Shown here in pieces: positions 29,430 to 39,300 of a DNA stretch of 64,000 nt. Below the pieces are notes generated by a model. The model made no database searches. It had not been told where the DNA came from and was given only the letters and a program-made list of their open reading frames with translations. Within the stretch, counting starts at the first letter, position 1, and every line of letters begins with the position of its first letter. The translations under genes and the position numbers were made by a program. The DNA lies in the NCBI RefSeq assembly GCF_013387465.1, contig NZ_VYGV01000007.1:306549-370548 (forward strand). Reading direction: 5' to 3'. The DNA is from Hydrogenophaga aromaticivorans (GTDB lineage Bacteria; Pseudomonadota; Gammaproteobacteria; Burkholderiales; Burkholderiaceae_C).

Positions 29430-31370
29430 TCAGGGCAGCGAATCTGGCGATGCTTCGCCGGGCAGCGTGAAACAGAACGTGGCCCCCTGACCGGGCGCGC
29501 CCTCGGCCTGGAGCACGCCGCCGTGGCGCTGCACGATGCGCTGCGCCGTGGCCAGACCGATGCCCAGGCCGCTGAACTCGTGCGGCTGGTGCAGTCGCTG
29601 GAAAGGCTGGAACAGCTTGTCGGCGCGGCTCATGTCGAAACCCGCACCGTTGTCGCTCACGCAGAAGTGGGTCTGACCGTCCGCCTCGCGGGCGAACACC
29701 CGGATGTGTGCCTGCGGTGTGGTGGCGGTGTATTTCCAGGCGTTGTGCAACAGGTTCTGCAGCAGGGCATCGACCAGCGAAGGATCGGCTGAGGCGTGCA
29801 GATCGGGTTCCACCGACCAGGAGACCGATCTTTGCGGTGACTCGGCGGTCAGTTCTTCCAGCAGGCGTGTGGCGATGGCGCTGAGGTTGACGGGTTGGCA
29901 CGTCACTTCGCCGCGACCGATCTGCGAAAGCTGCAGCAGGCCGTCGATGAGCAGGCCCATCTTCTTGCTGGCGCCCATGATGCGCTGCAGGTGGTTTCTG
30001 CTGGTGTCGTCGAGCGCGGGGTTGTCTTCGTCCAACGCCTGGGCGAAACCGTTGATGATGCGCAACGGCGAACGCAGGTCGTGGGCCACGGCGTAGGAAT
30101 AGCTCTCCAGTTCGTCGTAGGCGGCCTTGAGGTCGCGCGTGCGCTCCTGGATGCGTTGCTCCAGCGAGGTGTTGAGGCGACGCACCTGGTGTTCGGCGCG
30201 CTTGCGCTCGGTGATGTCCTGCGTGACGCCAAAGGCGCGCACGGCCCGGCCTTCGGCGTCACGCTCGAATTCGGCGCGCACGCTGAACCAGCGATCGGTG
30301 CCGTCGATGCGGGCGCGGTAGGTCGAGTTGTAGGCCCCCGTGTTTTTCACCGCGTCCATCCACTCCTGGACCAGACGCTGCTGGTCCTTGGGGTGGGTGA
30401 AGCTGTGCAGCTCCGCGCCAGTGAGCTCCGCGCCTGGCAGGCCCAGGCGCTGGAACGAACCGCTCAGCGCGCGGAAGCGGTCGGCGGCGATGTCGGCCTC
30501 CCAGCTGGCAAAACCCGCCAGGGCCTGCGCCTGGCGCATCAGGCGCTCGTTGGTGCGAACGGCCTCATCGGCGGCCTTGACGTTGGAGATGTCCTGCACC
30601 ACGGAGATGAAATAGTCGGGCAGCCCGGCCTGCCGGCGCATCAGCGCCACGGTCAGGTGCGCCCACACGGTGTGGCCGTCTTTGTGGATGTAGCGCTTTT
30701 CCAGCGCGTAGCTGTCCCGTGTGCCTGCCAATGCCTGTTTGATGAACTTTTCATCCGGGTCGATGTCGCCGGGGTGGGTGAGATCCTGGAACCGCATGGA
30801 CAACAGTTCGTCGGCGGTGTAGCCGACCATCCGGCAAAAGGTCTCGTTCACCCGCAACAGCCGGCCGTCCAGTGCCACGTGCGAGATGCCGGCGGAAGCG
30901 TGTTCGAAGGTGTCGAGAAAGCGCTGCTGGCTGATGCGGGCCAGCTCGCTGGCTTCCCGCAGATGCTGGTTTCTCTGCTGCATGAGCCAGATGGCGCCCA
31001 CGACGACCAGCTGGGTCAGCAGGTGCCAGAGGTTGAGCCAGAAGGCTTCGCCCGGGTTGTCGAACGCGAACGACAGGTAGGGTTTGACGAGGAAAAAATT
31101 GATCAGCACCATGCCGAGCAGGGTGCTGAGCATGCCGGCGGAGAATCCGCCGTAGAGCGCGGCCAGGGCCGCGGCCAGCGAGAGCGTGATGAAGCGCCCG
31201 CCCGACTCCGCCGGTGCCAGGGCAACACGCAGCCAGGCCGCCAGCAGGGTGAGCAGGATGGCCACCGTGAAGCGTTGCCAGGCGCTGCGGGACTGGGGTT
31301 CCCAGTCGAGCAGGCGCTGCCACGACGAGGCAGCGATGGGCGGTGTGGCGCTTGACGCAGGGATCGTCAT
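29430..31370 (-). CDS. Sensor histidine kinase: DUF4118, two PAS, HisKA, HATPase
   Basis: A 646-residue kinase. Residues 35-130 are a membrane domain of three or four helices of DUF4118 type (LTLLAAWLRVALAP, then TLSLAAALAALYGGFSAGML). Two PAS domains follow: residues about 145-265 (FEHASAGISHVALDGRLLRV) and about 270-380 (FASWEADIAADRFRALSG). Both end in the VQDIS or TQDITER motif typical of PAS/PAC. The phospho-acceptor is H430 in AVAHDLRSPLRIINGF. The ATPase has NAWKYT, DNGAGFD and GLGIGLATAQRIVQRHGG. No receiver domain and no response regulator gene sit beside it. Its catalytic half closely resembles that of the larger kinase at 59577-62882, suggesting paralogues. Confidence 0.93.
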   Translation of the reverse strand: MTIPASSATPPIAASSWQRLLDWEPQSRSAWQRFTVAILLTLLAAWLRVALAPAESGGRFITLSLAAALAALYGGFSAGMLSTLLGMVLINFFLVKPYLSFAFDNPGEAFWLNLWHLLTQLVVVGAIWLMQQRNQHLREASELARISQQRFLDTFEHASAGISHVALDGRLLRVNETFCRMVGYTADELLSMRFQDLTHPGDIDPDEKFIKQALAGTRDSYALEKRYIHKDGHTVWAHLTVALMRRQAGLPDYFISVVQDISNVKAADEAVRTNERLMRQAQALAGFASWEADIAADRFRALSGSFQRLGLPGAELTGAELHSFTHPKDQQRLVQEWMDAVKNTGAYNSTYRARIDGTDRWFSVRAEFERDAEGRAVRAFGVTQDITERKRAEHQVRRLNTSLEQRIQERTRDLKAAYDELESYSYAVAHDLRSPLRIINGFAQALDEDNPALDDTSRNHLQRIMGASKKMGLLIDGLLQLSQIGRGEVTCQPVNLSAIATRLLEELTAESPQRSVSWSVEPDLHASADPSLVDALLQNLLHNAWKYTATTPQAHIRVFAREADGQTHFCVSDNGAGFDMSRADKLFQPFQRLHQPHEFSGLGIGLATAQRIVQRHGGVLQAEGAPGQGATFCFTLPGEASPDSLP

Positions 31371-31495
31371 GAAGTGGGTGGGGTGTGCCGGGGCCAGCGT
31401 GCGGTACACGCCTGTCCCATTTATACCGGAGCCGGGGTCCGGGCGGTGAAGGGGACAGCAGGGGAAACCCGGTGCAGTTTCGCTGTTTGTCCCGG

Positions 31496-32335
31496 TCAGG
31501 CGCCCAGGCTGCGCAGGGCGGCGTCGATGGTGGCGGCCGTTTCCTGGGGCTTTTCCATCGGAAACAGGTGGCTGCCTTCCACCATGAGCAGTCGCTCGGG
31601 GTGGTCCCGGCCCACCAGCCGGTGCGTCATGGCCATGCCGACCTGTTTCATCTCCAGCGATTCGGTGCCGCCGATGAAGGCCACCGGGCACGGCAGGGGG
31701 TGGCGGCGCAGCAGCCGGTCGAGGTTGTGGGGCAGGGTGTTGTAGATCGCGGTTTCGACATCGCGCTCGAACCCCAGCACCCGGCGCGTGCCTTGTGCGG
31801 TGGTCTCGTCGTGTGTGCCGTGTGCAATGTAGTCGCGCAGCACCTGCGGTTCCCAGCGGGCGAAGGCCTTCTTGTGGGCGAAATGGTCGAAAGCGGCCTG
31901 CGCATCGGGCCAGGCGTTGCGGCGCTTGCGGCTGATCTTGCCGGGCGAGATCGAGCCCACCAGCTGGGTGCGCTTGGCCAGTTCCAGCGCCCGGGCGCGC
32001 CAGCCGCCCAGCACGGGCGAGTCCAGCAGCAACACCCCCTTGACGCCGTGGCCGCCGAGTGCCGGGTGGCGCGCGGCACACATGAGGCTCAGGAAACCGC
32101 CCAGCGAATGACCGACCAGCCAGGCCGGCTGGCCGTGGCGTTCAATCTCCGGAGCCGCGAAATCGGCGAGCTGCTGCACCAGGTGCGGCCAGTTGCTGGT
32201 GACCGGGTAGGCCGGGTCGTGACCGAATTTCTCGGGCGCACGCACCGCATAGCCGCGCGCGCGCAGCGACTTGAAGAGCACGCCGTAGGTGCTGGCGGGG
32301 AAGCTGTTGGCGTGGGAGAAGATGATCAGGGACAT
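31496..32335 (-). CDS. Alpha/beta hydrolase
   Basis: A 279-residue alpha/beta hydrolase fold protein. The start SLIIFSHANSFPASTY has the HAN(G)-type oxyanion region, the nucleophile elbow is GHSLGGFLSL, a likely acid is in the FIGGTESL strand, and the catalytic histidine is in EGSHLFPMEKP. Substrate unknown; similar proteins include esterases and haloalkane dehalogenase-like enzymes. It starts 7 bases after the stop of the proteasome-type peptidase gene, so it belongs to the mutS-anbu operon. Confidence 0.88.
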   Translation of the reverse strand: MSLIIFSHANSFPASTYGVLFKSLRARGYAVRAPEKFGHDPAYPVTSNWPHLVQQLADFAAPEIERHGQPAWLVGHSLGGFLSLMCAARHPALGGHGVKGVLLLDSPVLGGWRARALELAKRTQLVGSISPGKISRKRRNAWPDAQAAFDHFAHKKAFARWEPQVLRDYIAHGTHDETTAQGTRRVLGFERDVETAIYNTLPHNLDRLLRRHPLPCPVAFIGGTESLEMKQVGMAMTHRLVGRDHPERLLMVEGSHLFPMEKPQETAATIDAALRSLGA

Positions 32336-32342
32336 GGCCTGA

Positions 32343-33170
32343 TCAGATCAGTTTCTCTTTGGAGTTGCTGATCTTCTTCAGCGGCTGGTTGCGCGCGCTG
32401 CCGCAGATCAGCGGCACCTCGGTGTGGCTACCGTCCCAGGTGGGGTGCTCGATGCTGTCGAACACCTCGCGCAGCTTCTGGCCCCAGGTGTTGTGGACCA
32501 TGCGGAAGTAGGGGTTGTTTTCGTCGATGCAGGTGATCTTGTCGCTCTGCAGCTGGTCGACCTCGTACACCGCCAGGTCCAGCGGCAGACCCACCGAGAG
32601 GTTGGACTTGAGCGTGGAATCCATGGACACCAGCACGCACTTGGCGGCCTCGTCCAGCGGGGTCTCGGGCGTGATCACGCGGTCGAGCACCGGCTTGCCG
32701 TATTTGGATTCACCGACCTGGAAGAAGGGCGTCTCGGCCGTGGCCTCGATGAAGTTGCCCGCCGAATAGACCTGGAACAGGCGCATGCCTTCGCCCAGAA
32801 TCTGGCCGCCGAAGATCATGGAGACGTTGAACTCCACGCCGGCGCGTTTGAGCGATTCGCCGTCGCGTTCGTACACGTGGCGCACCGCCGAGCCGAGCAC
32901 GCGTGCGGCGTCGAACATGCTCTTGGCGTTCCAGATGGTGATGGGCTCACCGCCGTCGATGTCCTCCACCTGTTCCACCTGCAGGATCTCGCGCACCGAT
33001 TGCGAAATGCTCAGGTTGCCGGCGGAGAGCAGGCACATGAAGCGCTCGCCCGGCTTTTCGTAGACGATCATCTTGCGGAAGGTGCTGATCTGGTCCAGGC
33101 CCGCGTTGGTGCGCGAGTCGGACAGGAAAACCAGTCCGGCGTTGAGTTTGACGGCGACGCAATAGGTCAT
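32343..33170 (-). CDS. Anbu-type proteasome-like peptidase
   Basis: A 275-residue Ntn-hydrolase-fold peptidase homologous to proteasome beta subunits (Anbu family). The start [23 protein letters not shown] places a threonine directly after Met, as needed for an N-terminal nucleophile, followed by the SDSRT segment. [16 protein letters not shown] and [18 protein letters not shown] are other family segments. Anbu peptidases assemble into open spiral rings and their substrates are unknown. They usually sit with glutathionylspermidine-synthase/transglutaminase-like genes; here the partners are mutS (four-base ATGA overlap) and a hydrolase. Confidence 0.88.
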   Translation of the reverse strand: MTYCVAVKLNAGLVFLSDSRTNAGLDQISTFRKMIVYEKPGERFMCLLSAGNLSISQSVREILQVEQVEDIDGGEPITIWNAKSMFDAARVLGSAVRHVYERDGESLKRAGVEFNVSMIFGGQILGEGMRLFQVYSAGNFIEATAETPFFQVGESKYGKPVLDRVITPETPLDEAAKCVLVSMDSTLKSNLSVGLPLDLAVYEVDQLQSDKITCIDENNPYFRMVHNTWGQKLREVFDSIEHPTWDGSHTEVPLICGSARNQPLKKISNSKEKLI

Positions 33171-35824
33171 GGTTGCAGGCTGAGTTTCTTGAGTTGGTAG
33201 AGCTGGTCCAGCGCTTCGCGCGGGCTCAGTGCGTCGGGATCTATGCCTCGCAAGGCGGCCAGCAAGGGATGGGTTTCAGGTTCGGCGCTTGGCGGCGGCG
33301 GGGCAAACAGGTCCACCTGGCTGCGGCTCTGTTCGCTCTGGCTTTCCAGTGCGGCCAGCGCGTGGCGCGCGTGCTGCACCACCGCCGCCGGCACGCCGGC
33401 GAGTCTTGCAACTTGTATGCCGTAGCTGCGGCTGGCCGGGCCGGGTTCGATCTGGTGCAGGAACACGATGCCGCTCTTGCCGCCGCCCTCGACCGCGCTC
33501 ACGTGCACGTTCACTGCAGCGTGGTGGCCGGCCGGGAACTCGGTGAGCTCGAAGTAGTGGGTGGCGAAGAGCGTGAAGGCCCGGGCCTTGTCGTGCAGGT
33601 GCGCGGCGATGCCGCCGGCCAGCGCGAGGCCGTCGAAGGTGGAGGTGCCGCGGCCGATCTCGTCCATCAGCACCAGGCTCTGCGGCGTGGCGGCGTTCAG
33701 GATCTGCGCGGCCTCGGTCATCTCGACCATGAAGGTGGACTGCGCGTTGGCCAGGTCGTCGGCCGCGCCGATGCGGGTGTGGATGGCGTCGATCGGGCCG
33801 AGGCGGCAGGCCGTCGCCGGCACGTAACTGCCCATGCTGGCGAGCAGCACGATCACCGCCACCTGGCGCATGTAGGTGCTCTTGCCGCCCATGTTGGGGC
33901 CGGTGATGACCTGCATGCGCTGTTTCGGGCCCATGACGGTGTCGTTGGCGATGAAGCTGCCGCCGGTGGTTTCGTTCAGGCGCGCCTCGACCACCGGGTG
34001 GCGGCCACCGCGGATCTCGATGCAGGGCTCGGCGACGAACTGCGGCGCGCTCCAGTTGAGCGTGAGCGAACGTTCGGCCAGCGCGCACAGCGCGTCCAGC
34101 GCGGCCAGTGCGCGGGCCAGGCGGGTGAGCGGGTCGATGTAAGCCTGCAGCTCGTCCAGCAGGTGTTCGAAGAGCCACTTCTCGCGCGCCAGTGCTCGTT
34201 CCTGTGCACTGAGCGCCTTGTCTTCGAAGGCCTTGAGCTCGGGGGTGATGAAGCGCTCGGCGTTTTTCAGCGTCTGGCGGCGGCGGTAGTCGTCGGGCAC
34301 CTTGTCGATCTGGCCCTGCGTGACCTCGATGTAGAAGCCGTGCACCTTGTTGAACTGCACGCGCAGGTTGGCGATGCCGGTGCGGGCGCGCTCGCGGGTT
34401 TCGAGGTCGATCAGGAAGCCGTCGCAGTTGGTCTGTATGGATCGCAACTCGTCGAGGTCGGCGTCGAAGCCGTGGTTGATCACGCCACCGTCGCGCACCA
34501 GCGCGGCCGGCTCGGGCAGCAGCGCGGCCAGCAGAAGCTCGGCGCAGCCGGCGGGTGGTGTGAGGTCGGCCGCAATCTGCAGCAGCAGGGCCGGTCCGCC
34601 CGCGGGCAGGCCGTGTTGCAGGCCCTGGGCGAGCTGCTGCGCGCGGCCCAGCGTCTGACCCAGGCCGACCAGTTCGCGCGGGCGCACCTGGCGCAGCGCG
34701 GTGCGCGCGGTGATGCGTTCCACGTCGCTCGCGCCCTTCAGCGCGCTGCGCAGCGTCTGGCCCAGGCCACCGCGCAGCAGGCCGATGGCGTCGAGCCGTG
34801 CGCGCGCTTCCGAGCGATCACGTTTCGGCTCCAGCAGCCAGCTGCGCAGCGCCCGGCTGCCCATGCCGGTCTGGCAGACGTCGAGCAGGGAGAACAGCGT
34901 GGGGCTGGTCTCGCCGCGCAGGGTGTGGGTGAGTTCGAGGTTGCGCCGCGTGGTGATCGGCAGGTCGATCAGCTCGTCGCTGCGCGCCACGCGCAGGCTC
35001 TTCACATGGCTGAGCGCGCGGCCCTGCGTGTGTTCGGCGTAGTCGAGCAGGGCGGCGGCGGCGGCGTGCGCGTCGCTCAGGCCCTGCGCGTCCCAGGCGG
35101 CCAGGCTGGCGGCACCCAGTTGTTCGAGCAGCTTGCGTTCGCCCAAGGCGCCGTCAAACGCCCAGGCCGGGCGCAGCACGGCCACGGTGCGCTGGCCACT
35201 GGCCAGCGGCTGGGCCGCGAGCGCCTGCACGTTCTTTTCAAACGCAGGCGTGACTTCGGCGCTGTAGAGCAGTTCACCGGGCGCGATGCGCGGAATCCAG
35301 TCGGCCAGCTCGTCGCTCGCGCACTGGGCGAGGAACACGATGCCCTGGGTGACCGACATCCAGGCCAGGCCGACGCCGGTGCGCGCGCCCGGGTGCACGG
35401 CCATGAGGACCGCTTCGGTCTTGTCGGAGAGCAGCTCGCTGTCGGTCAGCGTGCCGGGCGTGACCACCCGCACCACCTTGCGCTCCACCGGGCCTTTGGC
35501 CGTGGCCACGTCGCCCACCTGCTCGCAGATGGCGGCCGATTCGCCGAGCTTGATGAGGCGCGCGAGGTAGTTGTCGATGGAGTGGAACGGCACGCCGGCC
35601 ATCACCACCGGCTCGCCGGCCGACTGGCCGCGCTGCGTGAGCGTGATGTCGAGCAGGCGCGCGGCCTTTTCGGCGTCGCCGAAGAACAGCTCGTAGAAAT
35701 CCCCCATGCGGTAGAAAACCAGCGTGTGCGGGTACCCGGCCTTGATGGCGAGGTACTGCTGCATCATGGGTGTGTGCCGGGATGGCGCTTCGCCGTCTCC
35801 TTCAGGTTGCCTGTTTTCGCGCAT
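33167..35824 (-). CDS. mutS: DNA mismatch repair protein MutS
   Basis: An 885-residue mismatch-recognition ATPase. [15 protein letters not shown] in the N-terminal domain carries the Phe-x-Glu (FYE) that inserts at mismatches. The Walker [14 protein letters not shown] is near residue 640, followed by the signature and Walker B region [19 protein letters not shown] and the switch histidine in [11 protein letters not shown]. Length matches the family. The ATG at 35824 follows an in-frame TTG that adds one residue. The stop overlaps the peptidase gene by four bases. Confidence 0.98.
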   Translation of the reverse strand: MRENRQPEGDGEAPSRHTPMMQQYLAIKAGYPHTLVFYRMGDFYELFFGDAEKAARLLDITLTQRGQSAGEPVVMAGVPFHSIDNYLARLIKLGESAAICEQVGDVATAKGPVERKVVRVVTPGTLTDSELLSDKTEAVLMAVHPGARTGVGLAWMSVTQGIVFLAQCASDELADWIPRIAPGELLYSAEVTPAFEKNVQALAAQPLASGQRTVAVLRPAWAFDGALGERKLLEQLGAASLAAWDAQGLSDAHAAAAALLDYAEHTQGRALSHVKSLRVARSDELIDLPITTRRNLELTHTLRGETSPTLFSLLDVCQTGMGSRALRSWLLEPKRDRSEARARLDAIGLLRGGLGQTLRSALKGASDVERITARTALRQVRPRELVGLGQTLGRAQQLAQGLQHGLPAGGPALLLQIAADLTPPAGCAELLLAALLPEPAALVRDGGVINHGFDADLDELRSIQTNCDGFLIDLETRERARTGIANLRVQFNKVHGFYIEVTQGQIDKVPDDYRRRQTLKNAERFITPELKAFEDKALSAQERALAREKWLFEHLLDELQAYIDPLTRLARALAALDALCALAERSLTLNWSAPQFVAEPCIEIRGGRHPVVEARLNETTGGSFIANDTVMGPKQRMQVITGPNMGGKSTYMRQVAVIVLLASMGSYVPATACRLGPIDAIHTRIGAADDLANAQSTFMVEMTEAAQILNAATPQSLVLMDEIGRGTSTFDGLALAGGIAAHLHDKARAFTLFATHYFELTEFPAGHHAAVNVHVSAVEGGGKSGIVFLHQIEPGPASRSYGIQVARLAGVPAAVVQHARHALAALESQSEQSRSQVDLFAPPPPSAEPETHPLLAALRGIDPDALSPREALDQLYQLKKLSLQP

Positions 35825-36301
35825 CAACGCCGCTCATCCAACAAAATTTTCTGCCAGTTCCTGGCGGGGTGTTTGGGTGCTCCATGAGGCTGACCCCGTT
35901 GTGGCCCTGAGGGGGCCGGGGGATTTCATGGAGCCGAAAGGACGCCTGTTCGCAACCGGCGCGTCCATAGGCCACTTTCAGGGCATCCCCCTTTGAGTCC
36001 AGCCTGGCCATCCGGCCATCGGACGATGGGTTCCTGACTGATTGTCACCGCAGGTGAGGACGGACAAATTATGCCGTGCCGCCTGCCATTTGATCGCCGC
36101 GCCCCTCGCCGAGCGCCTCCATCGCTGTTACGTACCTGAATGTGACTGGTGTTACAAGCCATTTCGTCAAATGTTCATCCTTTTGGGGGATGTTGTGCTT
36201 GTGCCGTAGGACCAAGGTATGTATCCTGAGGGCAACAAAAGCGTGAGCTTTGTCTCCAAATGTAAGTAACGGCACTGCGGTGCATGTGAAGGAACCCTGT
36301 C
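35825..36301. other. Regulatory spacer upstream of the giant adhesin gene
   Basis: These 477 bases separate divergent mutS and the giant gene. No gene is supported. They contain an imperfect inverted repeat (GCTCCATGA at 35879-35887 with TCATGGAGC at 35926-35934), an AT-richer stretch from about 36060 on, and a plausible promoter at 36199-36227. A TGACCCCGTT string near 35891 recalls the one near 1571 but may be chance. Confidence 0.6.
36199..36227 (+). promoter_or_regulatory. Candidate promoter of the giant adhesin gene
   Basis: TTGTGC (36199-36204) and TATCCT (36222-36227) are separated by exactly 17 bases and lie 75 bases before the ATG at 36302. The -35 and -10 boxes each match the sigma-70 consensus at four positions. 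The gene also has a good ribosome binding site, GAAGGA at 36290-36295. Confidence 0.4.
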
Positions 36302-39300
36302 ATGCACCGCCATTCGTCTGTCAACCGCCTGTACCGCCTTGTCTGGAACGATGCCCTCATGATCTGGACCGCGGTCGCCGAGATCGCGAGGGGGCGAGGC
36401 AAATCTGGCACCGGACGCCGGAGGATGACAGCGCTGCTGGCGCTCAACGCAGGCTTCGTGCTCGGGCCACCCGCGACAGCCGGCCCCAACAACATCCAGC
36501 CCGACGGACGCACCCAGACCACGGTCAGCGCCAGCGGGGGCGCAACCAGCGTGCACACCTCGACCACCAGCGGGTCCAACGCCTTCAACTCGTTTTCTAC
36601 TTTTGCGGTAGGGGGCGGGCAGGTGGTCAACATGCACCTGCCGGGGGGCAGCGCCAACCTGATCAACATGGTCACCGATTCGCGCGTCACGATCAATGGC
36701 ATGCTCAACTCGATCAAGGGCAACAAGATCGGTGGCAACGTCTTCTTCGCCAGCCCCCATGGTTTCCTGGTGGGGTCGGGCGGGGTGGTCAACGTGGGCA
36801 GTCTCACGGTGTCGACGCCGACACGCTCTTTCCTCGACACCTTTTTCACCGACACAGGTGACATCGACGCCCTGTCAGTCGGGGCGCTGCTGGATGGCTC
36901 CGCACCGGACGAAGGCGGCGCCATCACGATCGATGGCACGGTCAATGCCATGGGTGGCGTGAGGTTCCGGGGCGGCAGTGTCCGGATCAGTGGCACGGTC
37001 TATCGCGGCGCGAAGTTCGTCGGACTGGCGCCCGATTTCAGCGACGTGGTCAACGTCAACGGGCTGGCCGCCGGGACCAAGATCGTCGAGGTGGACGGCC
37101 GGATCCAGGTGGTGGCCGAAGACGATCCGGCAGCGGCCGTCGCACCGGTGGCGTCCGCAGCCGAAGAAGACAGCGAGAACCAGACCGGCAGCGTCGACAT
37201 CCAGGCCAGCCAGGACGTCTCGGTGTCGGGCGTGATCCGGAACGAGGGCAGCGAGGGTGTCAGCGGTGGCCAGATCGCCATCCAGGCCGGCAACAACATC
37301 ACGCTGGAATCGGGCGCCAACATCTCTGCGGCCGGGCTGGGCAACAACTCCAGCGGCGGTACCGTCTACATGATGGCCGCCAACAGCGCCGTGGCCCAGA
37401 CCGGCGCGCTGGTCAACACGTCGGCCGGTGCGACGGGCGATGGCGGCGCGATCGAGTTCAGCGCCAGGAAAAATGTCGAACTGGCCGGTGGCCAGTTCCG
37501 CGCATCTTCCACCACCGGAACGATGGGCACCGTGCTGATCGACCCGGAAACGGTCACGGTCAGCGCCGACTACTACTCCGGTGGCGCCAACCACAACATC
37601 GTGGCGGACAACACGATCACGGTGAACGCCGGCGTGGTGGTGTCGACCCGGAACGTGGACGGGGGTGATACAGCCAATCAAACGACGGCGGTATCAGTGG
37701 GCAACTCCGGCAACCTGAACCTGCAGGCCGGCAGCATCACGCTCAACACCGGCAGCACGCTGATTGCATCGGCCGACAGCGGCTTCAACGGAGGCGACAT
37801 CACCATCAATGCCACCCGCGCTCCGGGTGGCGCATTGGGCGGCGGTGGCAATGCGAGCATCACGGCCACCGGCGCCACGATCATGGGCGCGTCAGTCTCA
37901 GTGCAAGCGCAATCGGACTACGACGACACCGGTGCGCTGGTGCCGCTGCCGCTCGCGATTCCGAGCGCCACGGCCTCGATCAGCCTGACCGACACCGCCG
38001 TTTCTGCCAGCGGCACACTGGCGATCGGCGCCAAGGCCTCGGTCGACACCAGCCCGCTGGGCAGCACGCCCCTCGCTATCAGCGTGGTCAATTCAAGCGC
38101 CACGGTGAACGTGGCGGGCACATCGGTGCTGAGTTCGACCGGCAACGCCACGCTGAACGCCGAGTCCACTGTCACGTCCAACGTCAAGCCCACCGGCCTG
38201 GGCCTCGCGCTGCCGGCCGATGCGGCGGTGGCCATCAGCACCATCAACAGCACCGCCACGGTGAAGGTGGGCGGATCGTCCTCTGTCACGACAGATGCGG
38301 CGCTCGAACTGTCGGCCAAGAACACCGTAGAAGCCACCACCGTGGCCGACATCACCGCCAGCCAACCGGCGGCCGTGGGCGGAACGGTTGCTTTGACGGT
38401 GCTGACCACCGTGACCAAGGCCTCGATCGAAGACAGCGCAACCACCCAGGCGGCTTCGCTCAAGGTGAGTGCGGAGTCCAAGAACACCGTGGTCAATACC
38501 GCCAAGGCGGCGGCCAAGGGGGCCACCAAGCAGACAGAGGCCGAGAAGCTGGCGGACGGCCCGAGCGAGACCGAAAAGGCGCTCGACGACTACAAGGTCG
38601 AAGGTTCGACATCGGGGGGCAGTGTCGATGTGGCCGCTGCCGTGGCGATCGTCAGCCTCAACAGCCAGACGCAGGCTTCGATTGGATCCAGCGCCCTGCA
38701 AAACACCACCGGGCTGGCCACGGTTTCCAGTGTGGCCAGCAACGCATCGACCGTGGATGCCGATGGCAGCACGGTGGGCGAAGGCGCGGATGTCGGCATT
38801 GGCGCCGCTTTTGCGCTCAACATCGGCGCGCTGACCAACACGGCCCTGATCGGCGACAACGCACAGGTCCAGGCCAATGGGCTGACCTTGCAGGCCACGG
38901 TGCCCGCTGGCGAGTCGAATACCTTCGCGACCAGCAGCAAGAGCGGCGCTGGGGCGAGCAATGTCGGCGTGGCCGGCTCGCTGGCGATCAACACGCTGGC
39001 CAGCACGACCACCGCCCTGATCCAGGGCGACAGCGACAGCAGCGGAACCGGTGCGAGCGTGGACGCCGGAACGGGCGACATCCTGATCGAAGCGGGCAAC
39101 GCCTCGACGAGCACGGTGACCGTTGGCGCCGAGGTTCAAGGCACGGGCGACAGCGCCAAAGTGGGCGTCGGTGCGTCGGTGGGCGTGAACGTGGTGGCCA
39201 ACAAGACCGTGGCCGAGGTGGCCGACCTGGCGGTGATCAGCGGGGGTGCCAACTTCGGGTTGAACGCCCAGAGCGCACACAGCATGGGCACGGACGTCAC

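Noticed and set aside
33173..35887. Long plus-strand open frame opposite mutS
   Set aside because: It is exactly antisense to the well-supported mutS gene, has no family resemblance and arises from GC-rich codon bias.
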